From: Congregibacter variabilis
Lineage (GTDB): Bacteria; Pseudomonadota; Gammaproteobacteria; Pseudomonadales; Halieaceae
DNA: 64,000 nt
Direction: 5' to 3'
NCBI RefSeq assembly: GCF_045689235.1
Contig: NZ_CP136864.1
Location: 2,418,001-2,482,000, forward strand
The notes beneath the pieces are model-generated. The model ran no database searches, was not told where the DNA came from, and saw only the letters and a list, made by a program, of their open reading frames with translations. Of this stretch, positions 1-8,317 are shown piece by piece. How positions within the stretch are numbered: the first letter of the stretch is position 1; the number at the start of each line of letters is the position of its first letter. The translations under genes were made by a program, and so were the position numbers.

Positions 1-1630
1 GGATCGTAATCGCCCTGTCCACGGCAAGCACTTTGCTTTCAAAGTACTCACCGGCACTGAGCTCCAATGTATCGCCCTCTGCGGCATGCGCGATGGCGCT
101 CGATAGCGCGTTGTTTCCGGGGCTCACCTTGATGGTTTCACCGGAGCCAAAGCGTTCACCAAACTGGGGCTTGGGATACCAGTCAACACCGGTGGCATCA
201 CGGTTCAGAGCTTGCAGCGTTTTGGCGACGCCAACCTCTGCCAGCGTCGGGTCTGTGGCGTAGTACAAACCATTGGCGGCACGGCGCACCTCAAACGCCT
301 CGTTGGCAAAACCGTCTGTCAGCACAGGATCTTCGACCCCGTTGATACGGTTGCCTTCAAAGGTGATTCCCCGAACATCGTCGTACACCGTGAAAGTATC
401 ACGGTGGTCGCGGTGGTATATCAGGTTGCGGGTGAAGGTGGTGCGCTGGGGCGTTGCTGAACGCTCCGCATCGCTGCCGGCCGCAAGCTGGATATGGTCG
501 CTGTCGATCAGGGAATTGTGCTCGATGATCGAGTCTTCAACGGGGTCATAGCGATTGATAGGACCGTTGGGGACGCCGTTCATCACCACCAATGCCCCGC
601 CAAAGCGGTAGCCCTTGAGCCCTTCCATGTAATTGTTTCTGACGGTCTGACGGCGGTTAATGACTCGGATACCACCGGTGTGATCAACGCCATTGCCGAT
701 AAAGATATTGTCTTCTACCAGATTGTCATTTCCGTGACGCAGCGTCAGCGTGCCCCGGGATTCGTAGAACACGTTTCTTCGAAACACGTTGCCACCCGAC
801 TTATTGGAGACAATCTCCACTTCACCATCGCAGCGCTCAAAGTAGTTATCTTCGACAATGGTCTGAGACATTTCTCGGGAATAGTGGCTCGTTCCTATAC
901 GAAGCGTCTCTCCACCGTTGGAACCAAATACTGGGCGAGGCCCAAAGTAGTTATGGTCTATTCGGTGCTGGTTTTGCAGGCTCTTGGCAGAATCCAGCCG
1001 GACCGCCATGGTGACGCCCTTGTTGGTCTTTCCTTGCAAGTGGTTGTGATCAAAGCGGTTGTGGCGGCCGTACATAGCGACCCAATAGTCGGGATCCTGA
1101 CGATCCCGCTTATTGAACCGATCAATGACGACTTCGGACACGCGACTGTGATTGGCGAGGTTCTCCTTGCCAATCCTGAACGATATAACCGATCCCGACG
1201 GCGAGTATCCATCGCGGAAAACCAGACCCGTGACGAGAAGATGCTGTCCTGCGAGCTGCAGATTGGATTCGCCGCTAAGAACCACTTCCCCAGGCGTTTC
1301 TGCCCGGAGGGTGATGGGGCTCTGGGGCTCACCATTTCCTGAGAAGACTATTTCGAAATCGTGCCACACGCCGCTTGCGAGGATGATGACGTCACCCGGC
1401 TGTGCACCAGACACCGCGCTGTGGTACTCACTCTGCGTACGCACAAGGGTTTCGCCGGCGGATGCACTCACTGTGCACAAGAGCAGACAGAGCCCGCAGA
1501 GTACCGAACGAAGCCCAACCAGTGCGGCAGCTTGGCGATAAGGCAGCCCTGTCCCCGATACGCCGACGAGCTGACTTTTGGGGAACCGATGGTTTTTAAA
1601 ATAATTCAAAACAATGCCATTTATTTTCAT
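1..1630 (-). CDS. PL6-family polysaccharide lyase (alginate lyase / chondroitinase B type), 3' end beyond the left edge
   Basis: Translating the minus strand from the ATG at 1628-1630 gives an open frame of 543 codons running off the window. Residues about 34-58 are a hydrophobic export signal ending in ASA, after an unusually long N-terminal lead. The rest is a right-handed beta-helix. The PL6 signatures are visible: GKTNKGVTMAVRL at about 200-212, holding the Lys and Arg expected to be the catalytic base and acid, and PRPVFGSNGGETLRIG at about 231-246. PL6 enzymes cleave alginate or dermatan sulfate by beta-elimination. A second helix domain starts near residue 500, as in two-domain PL6 enzymes. 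The start lies 7 nt after the kdgK stop, so coupled translation is likely. Alginate is favoured by the KDG-type neighbours but not proven. Confidence 0.88.
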   Translation of the reverse strand, partial: MKINGIVLNYFKNHRFPKSQLVGVSGTGLPYRQAAALVGLRSVLCGLCLLLCTVSASAGETLVRTQSEYHSAVSGAQPGDVIILASGVWHDFEIVFSGNGEPQSPITLRAETPGEVVLSGESNLQLAGQHLLVTGLVFRDGYSPSGSVISFRIGKENLANHSRVSEVVIDRFNKRDRQDPDYWVAMYGRHNRFDHNHLQGKTNKGVTMAVRLDSAKSLQNQHRIDHNYFGPRPVFGSNGGETLRIGTSHYSREMSQTIVEDNYFERCDGEVEIVSNKSGGNVFRRNVFYESRGTLTLRHGNDNLVEDNIFIGNGVDHTGGIRVINRRQTVRNNYMEGLKGYRFGGALVVMNGVPNGPINRYDPVEDSIIEHNSLIDSDHIQLAAGSDAERSATPQRTTFTRNLIYHRDHRDTFTVYDDVRGITFEGNRINGVEDPVLTDGFANEAFEVRRAANGLYYATDPTLAEVGVAKTLQALNRDATGVDWYPKPQFGERFGSGETIKVSPGNNALSSAIAHAAEGDTLELSAGEYFESKVLAVDRAITI

Positions 1631-1637
1631 GGGAGTA

Positions 1638-2549
1638 TCAGGGCATGCTCGCAAGAGGTATCAAAGCCCCTCTTTCCTGAATGACGCGAGCGGCCAAACG
1701 GTTTCCCGCGCGAGCGGCATCGGCCAGAGACTCGCCATGCAGGTGCGCGGCGAGAAAAGCCGCATTGAAACTGTCGCCCGCTCCTGTGGTGTCGAGGGGC
1801 TGAATGACTTCGTCTACCTGCGCGTGAGTCACCTCATCCGTCCCATCGATGAGCCAGGCGCCGTCAGGTCCGTTCTTGACAACAACAGTATCGACACCAT
1901 AGGAACGCCAGCGCTTGCCGTGATCCAGCGGCTCAGCGCCTCCAAATAGCGCATCATCATCTTCACTAGTGGGCATAACGATCGATGCGACCTCCCCCAC
2001 CTGCTCCAGATAGCGACGCGCCTCATCGATAGAACTCCACCCATAAGGACGGTAATTACCATCGAACGCCACAGCGCCCTGGCAGCGACGAGCGACACCT
2101 AACAGGCGGTCGCGATCAGCCCCGGACAAAATGGCCATGGAAATGCCGGAGAAGTAAAAGAGGTCTGACGATACGGCGGACTCGATAAGCGCGTCGGCAT
2201 CATCGAGATCGAAGAATGCACGCGCCGCGGAAGTATCGCGCCAGTAGACGAAGTACCGTTCACCGGATTCATCAGTCCGAATGGCATAAAGCCCCGGTAT
2301 TCGCGAGGGGTGACGCCCTACACACGCCACGGAGATGCCTTCGTCCGTGAGTCGACCGAGCAGCGCGTCCGAGTAAGCATCTGTGCCAAGGGCGGTGATA
2401 AAACTCACGTCATGACCGAGACGAGAGAGGTAAACCGCGGTATTGAGCGTGTCTCCCGCAACCCCGAGCACCGACGGCCCGAGGACCTGTCCTGCCGTTT
2501 GGGAGGCGATCTCCAAAAGCGGCTCGCCGAACACACTGACCCTAGCCAC
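1638..2549 (-). CDS. kdgK: 2-keto-3-deoxygluconate kinase (PfkB family)
   Basis: A 303-residue PfkB/ribokinase-family kinase expected to phosphorylate 2-keto-3-deoxygluconate (KDG) to KDPG in the cytoplasm. The N-terminal substrate-binding region (FGEPLLEI, then GVAGDTLNTAVYLSRLG) is typical of KdgK. The C-terminal PfkB signature DTTGAGDSFNAAF, at about residues 253-265, contains the catalytic Asp and the anion hole. It starts with GTG, supported by an AAGGAG ribosome site 9 nt upstream. It lies between the TRAP permease and the PL6 lyase and would supply the phosphorylation step for uronates released by the lyases. No KDPG aldolase is visible in the window. Confidence 0.9.
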   Translation of the reverse strand: MARVSVFGEPLLEIASQTAGQVLGPSVLGVAGDTLNTAVYLSRLGHDVSFITALGTDAYSDALLGRLTDEGISVACVGRHPSRIPGLYAIRTDESGERYFVYWRDTSAARAFFDLDDADALIESAVSSDLFYFSGISMAILSGADRDRLLGVARRCQGAVAFDGNYRPYGWSSIDEARRYLEQVGEVASIVMPTSEDDDALFGGAEPLDHGKRWRSYGVDTVVVKNGPDGAWLIDGTDEVTHAQVDEVIQPLDTTGAGDSFNAAFLAAHLHGESLADAARAGNRLAARVIQERGALIPLASMP

Positions 2550-2645
2550 GGTTAACTCTCCTTGCGAATACAGCGCGCGAGGTAATGCCAGACTGGAGAG
2601 GTTTCGAGTTCTGTCGGATCACGCACAACGACTGATTGAAGTTGC

Positions 2646-3926
2646 TCAATTGAGTAGCCCCGGAAGCCAAAGGGAAAGACCCGGTATGTAGATCACCGCG
2701 ATTAGCGCAAACAACAACGCGCCGTAAAAAGGCCAGATGGTCTTTACCGTTTGTTCAATAGGAATCTTCCCGATCGCGCAGCCCACAAACAGCACCGCTC
2801 CAACGGGCGGAGTCACCAGACCAATACCGAGATTAAGCAGCAGCATGGTCCCGAAATGTACCGGATCCATACCCAGATCGGTCGCCATGGGCAAAAAGAT
2901 GGGCGTCGTAATGATGATCAGGGGCGCCATATCCATGAAGGTCCCAAGAAGCAGCAACACCAGATTAATTAGCAGCAAGAGCAGCAACGGATCTTCCGTA
3001 ATGCCACGTAGGAGATCAGCCAGCTGCGCAGGCGCCTGCAGGAGTGCAAGCAGCCAGCCAAAAGCGCCGGCGGCGCCGATAATGATCATCACCATCGCTG
3101 TGGTGCGCACGGACGCGGTCGTCGCTGCGAAAAATCGCTCCCAGGTGAGAGAGCGGTATACGAACAGCGCGACAACGATGGTATACACCACCGCGATCCC
3201 CGCGGACTCTGTGGGCGTGAACACGCCTGACAAAACACCAACGACAACGATGCCAGCGGAGAGCAATCCCGGGATAGCGCCAGCAAAGGAAATGGCAAAG
3301 GCCCGCCAGCCGGGGAACTCGCCTTTTGGATAATTTCTTTTGCGTGCCACCAGATAGGCCGAAAACATCAGGAGCAGGCCTGTAAGCACACCGGGCACAA
3401 TTCCCGCGAGGAACAGATCGGCCAAGGAGATACTCACGCCCGCTGCGGCGGCGTAAATGATCATGTTGTGGGAAGGTGGAATAAGCAGCCCCGTCACCGC
3501 CGAGGTCGCAGAAACATTCACCACGTAGTCCGGGTCATAGCCCTTGTCACGCATCATCGGGCCCAGCGTTGAGCCGATGGCAGACACACTGGCAATGGCG
3601 GATCCCGACACCGCACCAAACATCATGGAAGCACCGACACCCACCTGGCCTAATCCACCGCGGCGCTGCCCAAGGGCCGCATCGGCAACGCGAATCAAGC
3701 GCTCCGCAATTCCCGCTCGGTGCATTAGATCGCCTGCAAAGACAAAGAACGGAATCGCCATGAGCGCAAAGATATTCATGCTTGCGGCCATACGCTGAAA
3801 TGCAACGATCAAGGGAATATCGAGAACATAGAACGTCAGGAGAGAAGCGATCCCCAACGCGAACGCCACTGGCAACCCCATGACCAGAAGCAGCAGCAGA
3901 ACTCCAATGAGTAACGCTAGTTCCAT
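2646..3926 (-). CDS. dctM: TRAP transporter large permease subunit (DctM family)
   Basis: A 426-residue polytopic inner-membrane protein, the usual length for DctM, built of repeated hydrophobic helices with the family-typical early stretch VMGLPVAFALGIASLL and the PPSHNMIIYA region. It forms the sodium-driven translocation channel of a tripartite ATP-independent periplasmic transporter. The chosen start (MELALL) overlaps the end of dctQ by 10 nt. The frame stays open further upstream, but that part would lie inside dctQ and is not membrane-like. Its neighbours (lyase, KDG kinase, KduD-like reductase) suggest it imports unsaturated uronates or their keto forms. Confidence 0.92.
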   Translation of the reverse strand: MELALLIGVLLLLLVMGLPVAFALGIASLLTFYVLDIPLIVAFQRMAASMNIFALMAIPFFVFAGDLMHRAGIAERLIRVADAALGQRRGGLGQVGVGASMMFGAVSGSAIASVSAIGSTLGPMMRDKGYDPDYVVNVSATSAVTGLLIPPSHNMIIYAAAAGVSISLADLFLAGIVPGVLTGLLLMFSAYLVARKRNYPKGEFPGWRAFAISFAGAIPGLLSAGIVVVGVLSGVFTPTESAGIAVVYTIVVALFVYRSLTWERFFAATTASVRTTAMVMIIIGAAGAFGWLLALLQAPAQLADLLRGITEDPLLLLLLINLVLLLLGTFMDMAPLIIITTPIFLPMATDLGMDPVHFGTMLLLNLGIGLVTPPVGAVLFVGCAIGKIPIEQTVKTIWPFYGALLFALIAVIYIPGLSLWLPGLLN

Positions 3927-4450
3927 AGAGGTACCACTTCTTTTGAGCGCAGGTCGGCGAACAACTGCTCCGCCGAAAACCCGACGATGAGGACGCCTGA
4001 AATAGAGATGGGCACGTAAGCCAGTCCCCGGGACAGACCCAGCGTCGGAATGACGTGCTCCCACGTCGCCGCCGCCAGTTGAGCACCAAACACTGCCATG
4101 GCAATCCCAAACAGAAGAACGAGTAAATGAGTCAGCAAGCGCACCCATCGCCGTGGCCCCTCTGGCAGGGACTCAGCTATAACCGCGATTCGGATGTGGA
4201 AGCCCTCTCTAACCCCAGCTGCAGCCGCAATAAACACGTACCAGATCATCAAGAGCAGTGCCGCCTGCTCAGCCCACACCGGGCTGTCATTGAGGACGTA
4301 CCGGGAAAACACCTGAACCACGATAACTGCCGTCATCAGAAGAAGACCGATACTAGCCACCCACTTGGAGAGCAGACTTATCTTCCCGCTGAATTCTTCC
4401 ACCGCGTTAGTCACTCGCACCTCCAAACGCTGCTCGCGTCGACGAAACAT
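3917..4450 (-). CDS. dctQ: TRAP transporter small permease subunit (DctQ family)
   Basis: Up to 177 residues with four predicted transmembrane helices and the family-typical motifs VFSRYVLNDSPVWAEQ and GREGFHI-like (here GVREGFHIRI). It pairs with DctM in the inner membrane. The ATG at 4450 overlaps dctP by 44 nt. A GTG at 4414 overlaps the dctP TAA in the string GTGACTAA and would give a 165-residue protein. I consider the GTG at least equally likely because tight stop/start overlap is the pattern throughout this operon. Confidence 0.88.
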   Translation of the reverse strand: MFRRREQRLEVRVTNAVEEFSGKISLLSKWVASIGLLLMTAVIVVQVFSRYVLNDSPVWAEQAALLLMIWYVFIAAAAGVREGFHIRIAVIAESLPEGPRRWVRLLTHLLVLLFGIAMAVFGAQLAAATWEHVIPTLGLSRGLAYVPISISGVLIVGFSAEQLFADLRSKEVVPLWN

Positions 4451-5405
4451 CGTTAACGATCGCCCGCATCTCTGGCGTGGTCACGAAGCGATCCCAGACC
4501 GGAGACATGCGCTCGGCGAACGCCGCTTGATCTACGTTCTCTACAACACTTACGCCATGATCGAGAACACGCTGCCGGGATTTCGCCACTCGTGCATCCC
4601 ACAGCTCCCGCATAATGGGCACTGACTCGGTAGCCGCTGCCTGCAGGTAGCCCTGCTCTTCTGCGGTCATCTTGTCCCAGCTGCGACGTGATGCCACAAG
4701 CACTTCGGGCGCCATTACGTGACGTGTCAGACTGTAGTGACCGGCCGCCTCAAAGTGACGGGTACCTTCATAGGAGGGGTAGTTGTTCTCAGCCCCATCG
4801 ACCACGCCCTGAATGAGTGCCTGGTAAACCTCACCGAAGGGAATGGGTGTGGGATTCGCACCCAGGGCTTCGACCATCGCCACATAGATATCCGAGTTGG
4901 TCACGCGAATCTTCATCCCGGCCATGTCGTCGGGAGAACGAATCTGGCGCTGGGTGTTGTAGAAGGATCTGGCCCCCGAGTCGTAGAAGCACATACCCCT
5001 GAGGCCATACGGCATCATGGCATCGAGAATGCGTCGCCCCGTCTGACCATCGAAGGTCGCCCGCGCGTGTTCAATGGATGCAAAAAGGAACGGTAGAGCG
5101 AGCACCGAGGTGACCGGCACCACCGATGTCAGCGGCCCGAGATTGACCCGCGTCAGATCGAGACCGCCGAAGACGGCGATTTCGAGTGTGTCTTTCTCAG
5201 CGCCCAACTGGCCACCGGGATACACGCGCACGCGCATCTCACCATTAGTGCGCTCATTGAGCAGGCGATCAATGGCAAACAGCCCCTGCGTCGTCGGGTA
5301 GTTCTCGGGCTGCGAATCCGCCGCAAATAGCGGCCGCGCTCCCTTGCGCTCGGCACATGCCGAGAGCAAAAGCGGCGCCAGCAGCAGACTCCGTCGGCGG
5401 ATCAT
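4407..5405 (-). CDS. dctP: TRAP transporter substrate-binding protein (DctP family), lipoprotein-type signal
   Basis: About 332 residues. The start at 5405 (MIRRRSLLLAP) is chosen because ATG overlaps the TGA of the upstream SDR gene as ATGA. An alternative ATG lies 12 nt further upstream. The signal sequence ends in LLSAC, a lipobox, so the receptor may be tethered rather than free. The body shows the DctP hallmarks: YPGGQLGAEKDTLEI, the conserved Arg within GMKIRVTNSDIYVAMVEALG that usually binds the substrate carboxylate, and VVDGAENN. It should deliver an acidic sugar to DctQM. The exact ligand cannot be read from sequence. Confidence 0.9.
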   Translation of the reverse strand: MIRRRSLLLAPLLLSACAERKGARPLFAADSQPENYPTTQGLFAIDRLLNERTNGEMRVRVYPGGQLGAEKDTLEIAVFGGLDLTRVNLGPLTSVVPVTSVLALPFLFASIEHARATFDGQTGRRILDAMMPYGLRGMCFYDSGARSFYNTQRQIRSPDDMAGMKIRVTNSDIYVAMVEALGANPTPIPFGEVYQALIQGVVDGAENNYPSYEGTRHFEAAGHYSLTRHVMAPEVLVASRRSWDKMTAEEQGYLQAAATESVPIMRELWDARVAKSRQRVLDHGVSVVENVDQAAFAERMSPVWDRFVTTPEMRAIVNDVSSTRAAFGGASD

Positions 5406-6160
5406 CGCCCCATCCATCCCCCGTCAACGGGGATCAGAGTGCCGTGCACATAATCCGAAGCGCGCGAGGCAAGGAAAACCGCCGCCCCACCCAGATCCTC
5501 AGGATCTCCCCAACGGCCCGCAGGAATTCGCTCCAGAATCTGGCGATTACGTTGCTCATCAGCCCGAAGAGCCGCCGTGTTATTGGTGGCGAAGTAACCT
5601 GGCACGATGGCGTTCACATTTATGCCCATGGACGCCCACTCGTTAGCAAGCAATCGAGTCAGACCCGCCAACCCACTTTTGCTCGCCGTGTACGACGCGA
5701 CGCGAATACCGCCCTGCAGTGACAGCAAAGACGCGATGTTGATGATTTTTCCGGAACGCTTGCCCGCAGTCATTGATCGGGCCGCAGCCTGCGCCAGAAA
5801 GAACGGTACCTTGAGATTGGTGCCCATCACGTCATCCCAGTCGGATTCCGAGAACTCGAGGGCATCTTCACGCCGGATTATCCCTGCATTGTTTACCAGG
5901 ATGTCGACGGGGCCCAGTGCCGACTCCGACTTTGCAATGACCTCCGAGGCCACTTCGCTGCGGCTTAGGTCGGCCATGACAACAGCCGTCTCGCCACCTA
6001 AGTGTTCGATCTTGGCGACCGTTTCGTCAGGCGCCGAACGCCCTACCAGTGCGATACGTGCTCCGGCCTTTGCTAACGCGATCGCAATCGCCTGGCCCAA
6101 CCCCGTATTGGCACCAGTTACAACAGCGGTTTTACCGCTCAGATCAAACGGCTGATCCAT
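5402..6160 (-). CDS. kduD: KduD-like short-chain dehydrogenase (DEH / 2-dehydro-3-deoxygluconate-forming reductase)
   Basis: A 252-residue classical SDR with the cofactor loop TGANTGLG at about 15-22, the NNAG motif, catalytic Ser in NIASLLS, and YTASK. The sequence throughout resembles KduD (2-deoxy-D-gluconate 3-dehydrogenase). In alginate and glycosaminoglycan pathways this family reduces the 4-deoxy-5-keto-uronate or its isomer to 2-keto-3-deoxygluconate with NAD(P)H. ATG at 6160 follows AGGAG by about 8 nt; a TTG immediately before it is disfavoured. The neighbours (kdgK, TRAP, lyase) fit that role. Whether it takes the alginate-type (erythro) or pectin/GAG-type substrate is not determined. 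Confidence 0.85.
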   Translation of the reverse strand: MDQPFDLSGKTAVVTGANTGLGQAIAIALAKAGARIALVGRSAPDETVAKIEHLGGETAVVMADLSRSEVASEVIAKSESALGPVDILVNNAGIIRREDALEFSESDWDDVMGTNLKVPFFLAQAAARSMTAGKRSGKIINIASLLSLQGGIRVASYTASKSGLAGLTRLLANEWASMGINVNAIVPGYFATNNTAALRADEQRNRQILERIPAGRWGDPEDLGGAAVFLASRASDYVHGTLIPVDGGWMGR

Positions 6161-6253
6161 CAATCCACTCCTGGGTTTCGTCTCGCGAAAACATGCTCCG
6201 CGAACAACTCGCTATTTCAGGCCCAGACTGATCCCGCTCCACAACAGTGGAAT

Positions 6254-7345
6254 TCAGTGACTGGGGCGTCGCGTCGAATCTCGCTCGACTAGTTCTGGCA
6301 TTGTTTCGTTTTCAGCGACGGTCTCCCGATCGCCGTCATAAAACTCAAAGAGCCGCTCTGCGGCGAGCCGACCAATCTTTCGTGCCGGTGTTCTGGCGGT
6401 AGTCAGCCTCGGCCACACTCGGGTCGCCGTCTCGAAGTCATCAAAGCCAACCACAGACAGTGATTCTGGCGGCGTATGCCCGGCCACATGTAGCGCCTGC
6501 AGAATGCCTGCCGCCATTTCATCGTTTGCCGCAAAAACCGCCGTGGGCGGTGGGTCCAGGTCGAGCAGGTCCGCACCCAAGGCAAGCCCGGATTCGAAGG
6601 TGTAATCACCACCGAGCATGTACATGGGAGGCACGCTCAAACCGTACTCGGCCAGCCCCTCTTCGAAACCGGCAATACGTTCCGTGGAAGATCGGAAGCT
6701 TCGTCGACCGGTCACGCAGGCAATGCGGGTATGGCCCAGCTTGGCAAGGTGCCGAGCAGCATCCTTACCGCCTTCACGGTCGTTAGTGACGATCATCCGG
6801 CTTTCCATATCCAGCGCGATAGATGCAATGCGAATGTAAGCGCAACCTAGCCCCCTCAATACTTCAGCCAGCCGCTCGTCTTCCGATACCGACGGCGTCA
6901 AGATCACGCCGTAGAGCTTCTGTACCTCAATGAATCGCTTGGCATCTTCCAAAAACGAATCACTCTTGCGGTCACAGGGATGAACCACCAACTCGTAACC
7001 TGTCTGGCGCAAAACATCGAGGATCCCGTGCTGGATATTCACCACGTACTGAGGTGTCGGGTTATCCGTTATCAGGCCCACCAGAAACGACCGATTTGAG
7101 GCAAGCCCCCTCGCCTGCGGATCTGGGCGATAGCCAACCTCCCGAATAAGCTCCTGAATCCCTCTGCGCGTGACTTCGTTGACCGACGGCGAATTATTGA
7201 TGATCCGCGAGATGGTCTTCTTGGAGACGCCTGCAAGATCAGCAACGTCCTGCATCGTAGGTTTGCGTCCACTAGAGTTACTCTCGGCCCATCGCTTTGC
7301 CGCCGCGGCATAATCCACTTCCGGCTTTTTATTGCTGCGTCCCAC
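6254..7345 (-). CDS. LacI-family transcriptional regulator of the uronate locus
   Basis: 363 residues. The LacI helix-turn-helix and hinge occupy about 29-85 (MQDVADLAGVSKKTISRIIN, then YRPDPQARGLAS), followed by a periplasmic-binding-protein-like effector domain. There is an unusual ~28-residue polar extension before the HTH. The GTG start is backed by GGAG 8 nt upstream. It sits inside the cluster it probably controls, between the hydratase and the KduD-like gene. The best operator candidate is the palindrome at 11340-11353 overlapping the TonB-receptor promoter. The inducer is probably a uronate breakdown product such as KDG; this is inference. Confidence 0.9.
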   Translation of the reverse strand: MGRSNKKPEVDYAAAAKRWAESNSSGRKPTMQDVADLAGVSKKTISRIINNSPSVNEVTRRGIQELIREVGYRPDPQARGLASNRSFLVGLITDNPTPQYVVNIQHGILDVLRQTGYELVVHPCDRKSDSFLEDAKRFIEVQKLYGVILTPSVSEDERLAEVLRGLGCAYIRIASIALDMESRMIVTNDREGGKDAARHLAKLGHTRIACVTGRRSFRSSTERIAGFEEGLAEYGLSVPPMYMLGGDYTFESGLALGADLLDLDPPPTAVFAANDEMAAGILQALHVAGHTPPESLSVVGFDDFETATRVWPRLTTARTPARKIGRLAAERLFEFYDGDRETVAENETMPELVERDSTRRPSH

Positions 7346-7380
7346 ACTGTTCTCCGCATAGTCAAATAACAGAGCGCAGC

Positions 7381-8220
7381 CTACACTGCCGGCCGTCTTT
7401 CTGTGAATTGAACTCCGAAGGTCCCAAGCCCATCGAAATGCACCTGCGCTAGAGCGCCGACTTCCACATCATGGATACCGCTCAATGCCCCGCAAGAAAC
7501 CATTGTGCCCGCGGGGATATGGATGCCTCGCCCCGCGCATAATTCGATGAGGAAGCTGACCGCCGCAAATACGCCTTCTTTCATCGCCGCGACTGTGGTG
7601 CCCACCCGCTCTCCATCAACGGTAACAGCAATGGTGATTTGCTCTGCCAGCCGATTTCGCCAGTCCTCGACCTTGGGCCCGATCACGAGTCCCGCGTTAT
7701 TTCCAAAGTCAGAAATGATCGCTACGGGGCCCAGACGATTGATATCCGCCATGGGACTACTCGCGGTCTCGGCTCCGATGTAGACCGTAGACAGAAGATC
7801 GGTGATATCGATTTCTGACTGATCAATCTCACCAGGTCCAATCGACACTGCAAACTCGGCAATGAACTCAGCCTCAATAGCTGCAAAGCCACCGCGAAAG
7901 ACGGACATGGAAACTGTCCCTCCTTCTCCCACCGAATGTGTCGCCTCCCTGAAGATGGGACCGGACAAACGCTCAGCGCCGAACTTGGCTTGAAAGGCCT
8001 CCGGCACGCCGCCAACTTTCCAGCCACTAATCTCATCTGGCCATACACTGATGGACAGAGATTGAATGCTGTAGGCAGATTCCAGATTCTCCGGCAGATC
8101 CCCTGGATAGCCCGTGAGAGGCCGAGCATTCAGACGTGCACTGACCAAACGCTCGGAAATCGCGTTCAACGTCGTGGCCTCTTCATTGGCATCAACAAAG
8201 ACGCCTTCATTACACAACAT
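7381..8220 (-). CDS. FAH-superfamily 2-keto-4-pentenoate hydratase-like enzyme
   Basis: About 279 residues from the ATG at 8220. An in-frame GTG at 8289 lies inside the upstream hairpin and is rejected. The sequence follows the MhpD/hydratase branch of the fumarylacetoacetate hydrolase superfamily: SGWKVGG, the metal-ligand region AAIEAEFIAEF (acidic residues), and a C-terminal GTMVSCGALSG segment. Family members add water to, or cleave, 2-keto acids with a divalent metal. No hydratase step is needed in the standard DEH to KDG to KDPG route, so it may act on a side product or an alternative keto-acid branch. Product name is by family only. Confidence 0.75.
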   Translation of the reverse strand: MLCNEGVFVDANEEATTLNAISERLVSARLNARPLTGYPGDLPENLESAYSIQSLSISVWPDEISGWKVGGVPEAFQAKFGAERLSGPIFREATHSVGEGGTVSMSVFRGGFAAIEAEFIAEFAVSIGPGEIDQSEIDITDLLSTVYIGAETASSPMADINRLGPVAIISDFGNNAGLVIGPKVEDWRNRLAEQITIAVTVDGERVGTTVAAMKEGVFAAVSFLIELCAGRGIHIPAGTMVSCGALSGIHDVEVGALAQVHFDGLGTFGVQFTERRPAV

Positions 8221-8281
8221 AAGCTGCTGACCCTCATTCACGCTCGGGTGAAACGGAAGGAACAAATAAGATGAATAGAGC

Positions 8282-8305
8282 CCCGACACCCCGAGGGGTG
8301 TCGGG
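8282..8305 (-). terminator. Strong hairpin after the TonB receptor gene (terminator or attenuator)
   Basis: A perfect 10-bp GC-rich stem (CCCGACACCC / GGGTGTCGGG) with a CGAG loop lies 12 nt after the receptor stop on the minus strand. The following tract is only moderately T-rich, so it may reduce rather than stop transcription into the hydratase and lacI genes. It can also protect the 3' end of the receptor mRNA. Confidence 0.65.
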
Positions 8306-8317
8306 ACAAGCGCCCGA

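Noticed and set aside
494..1342. 282-codon plus-strand open frame
   Set aside because: Antisense to the PL6 lyase, whose minus-strand translation shows clear family motifs; the plus frame does not.
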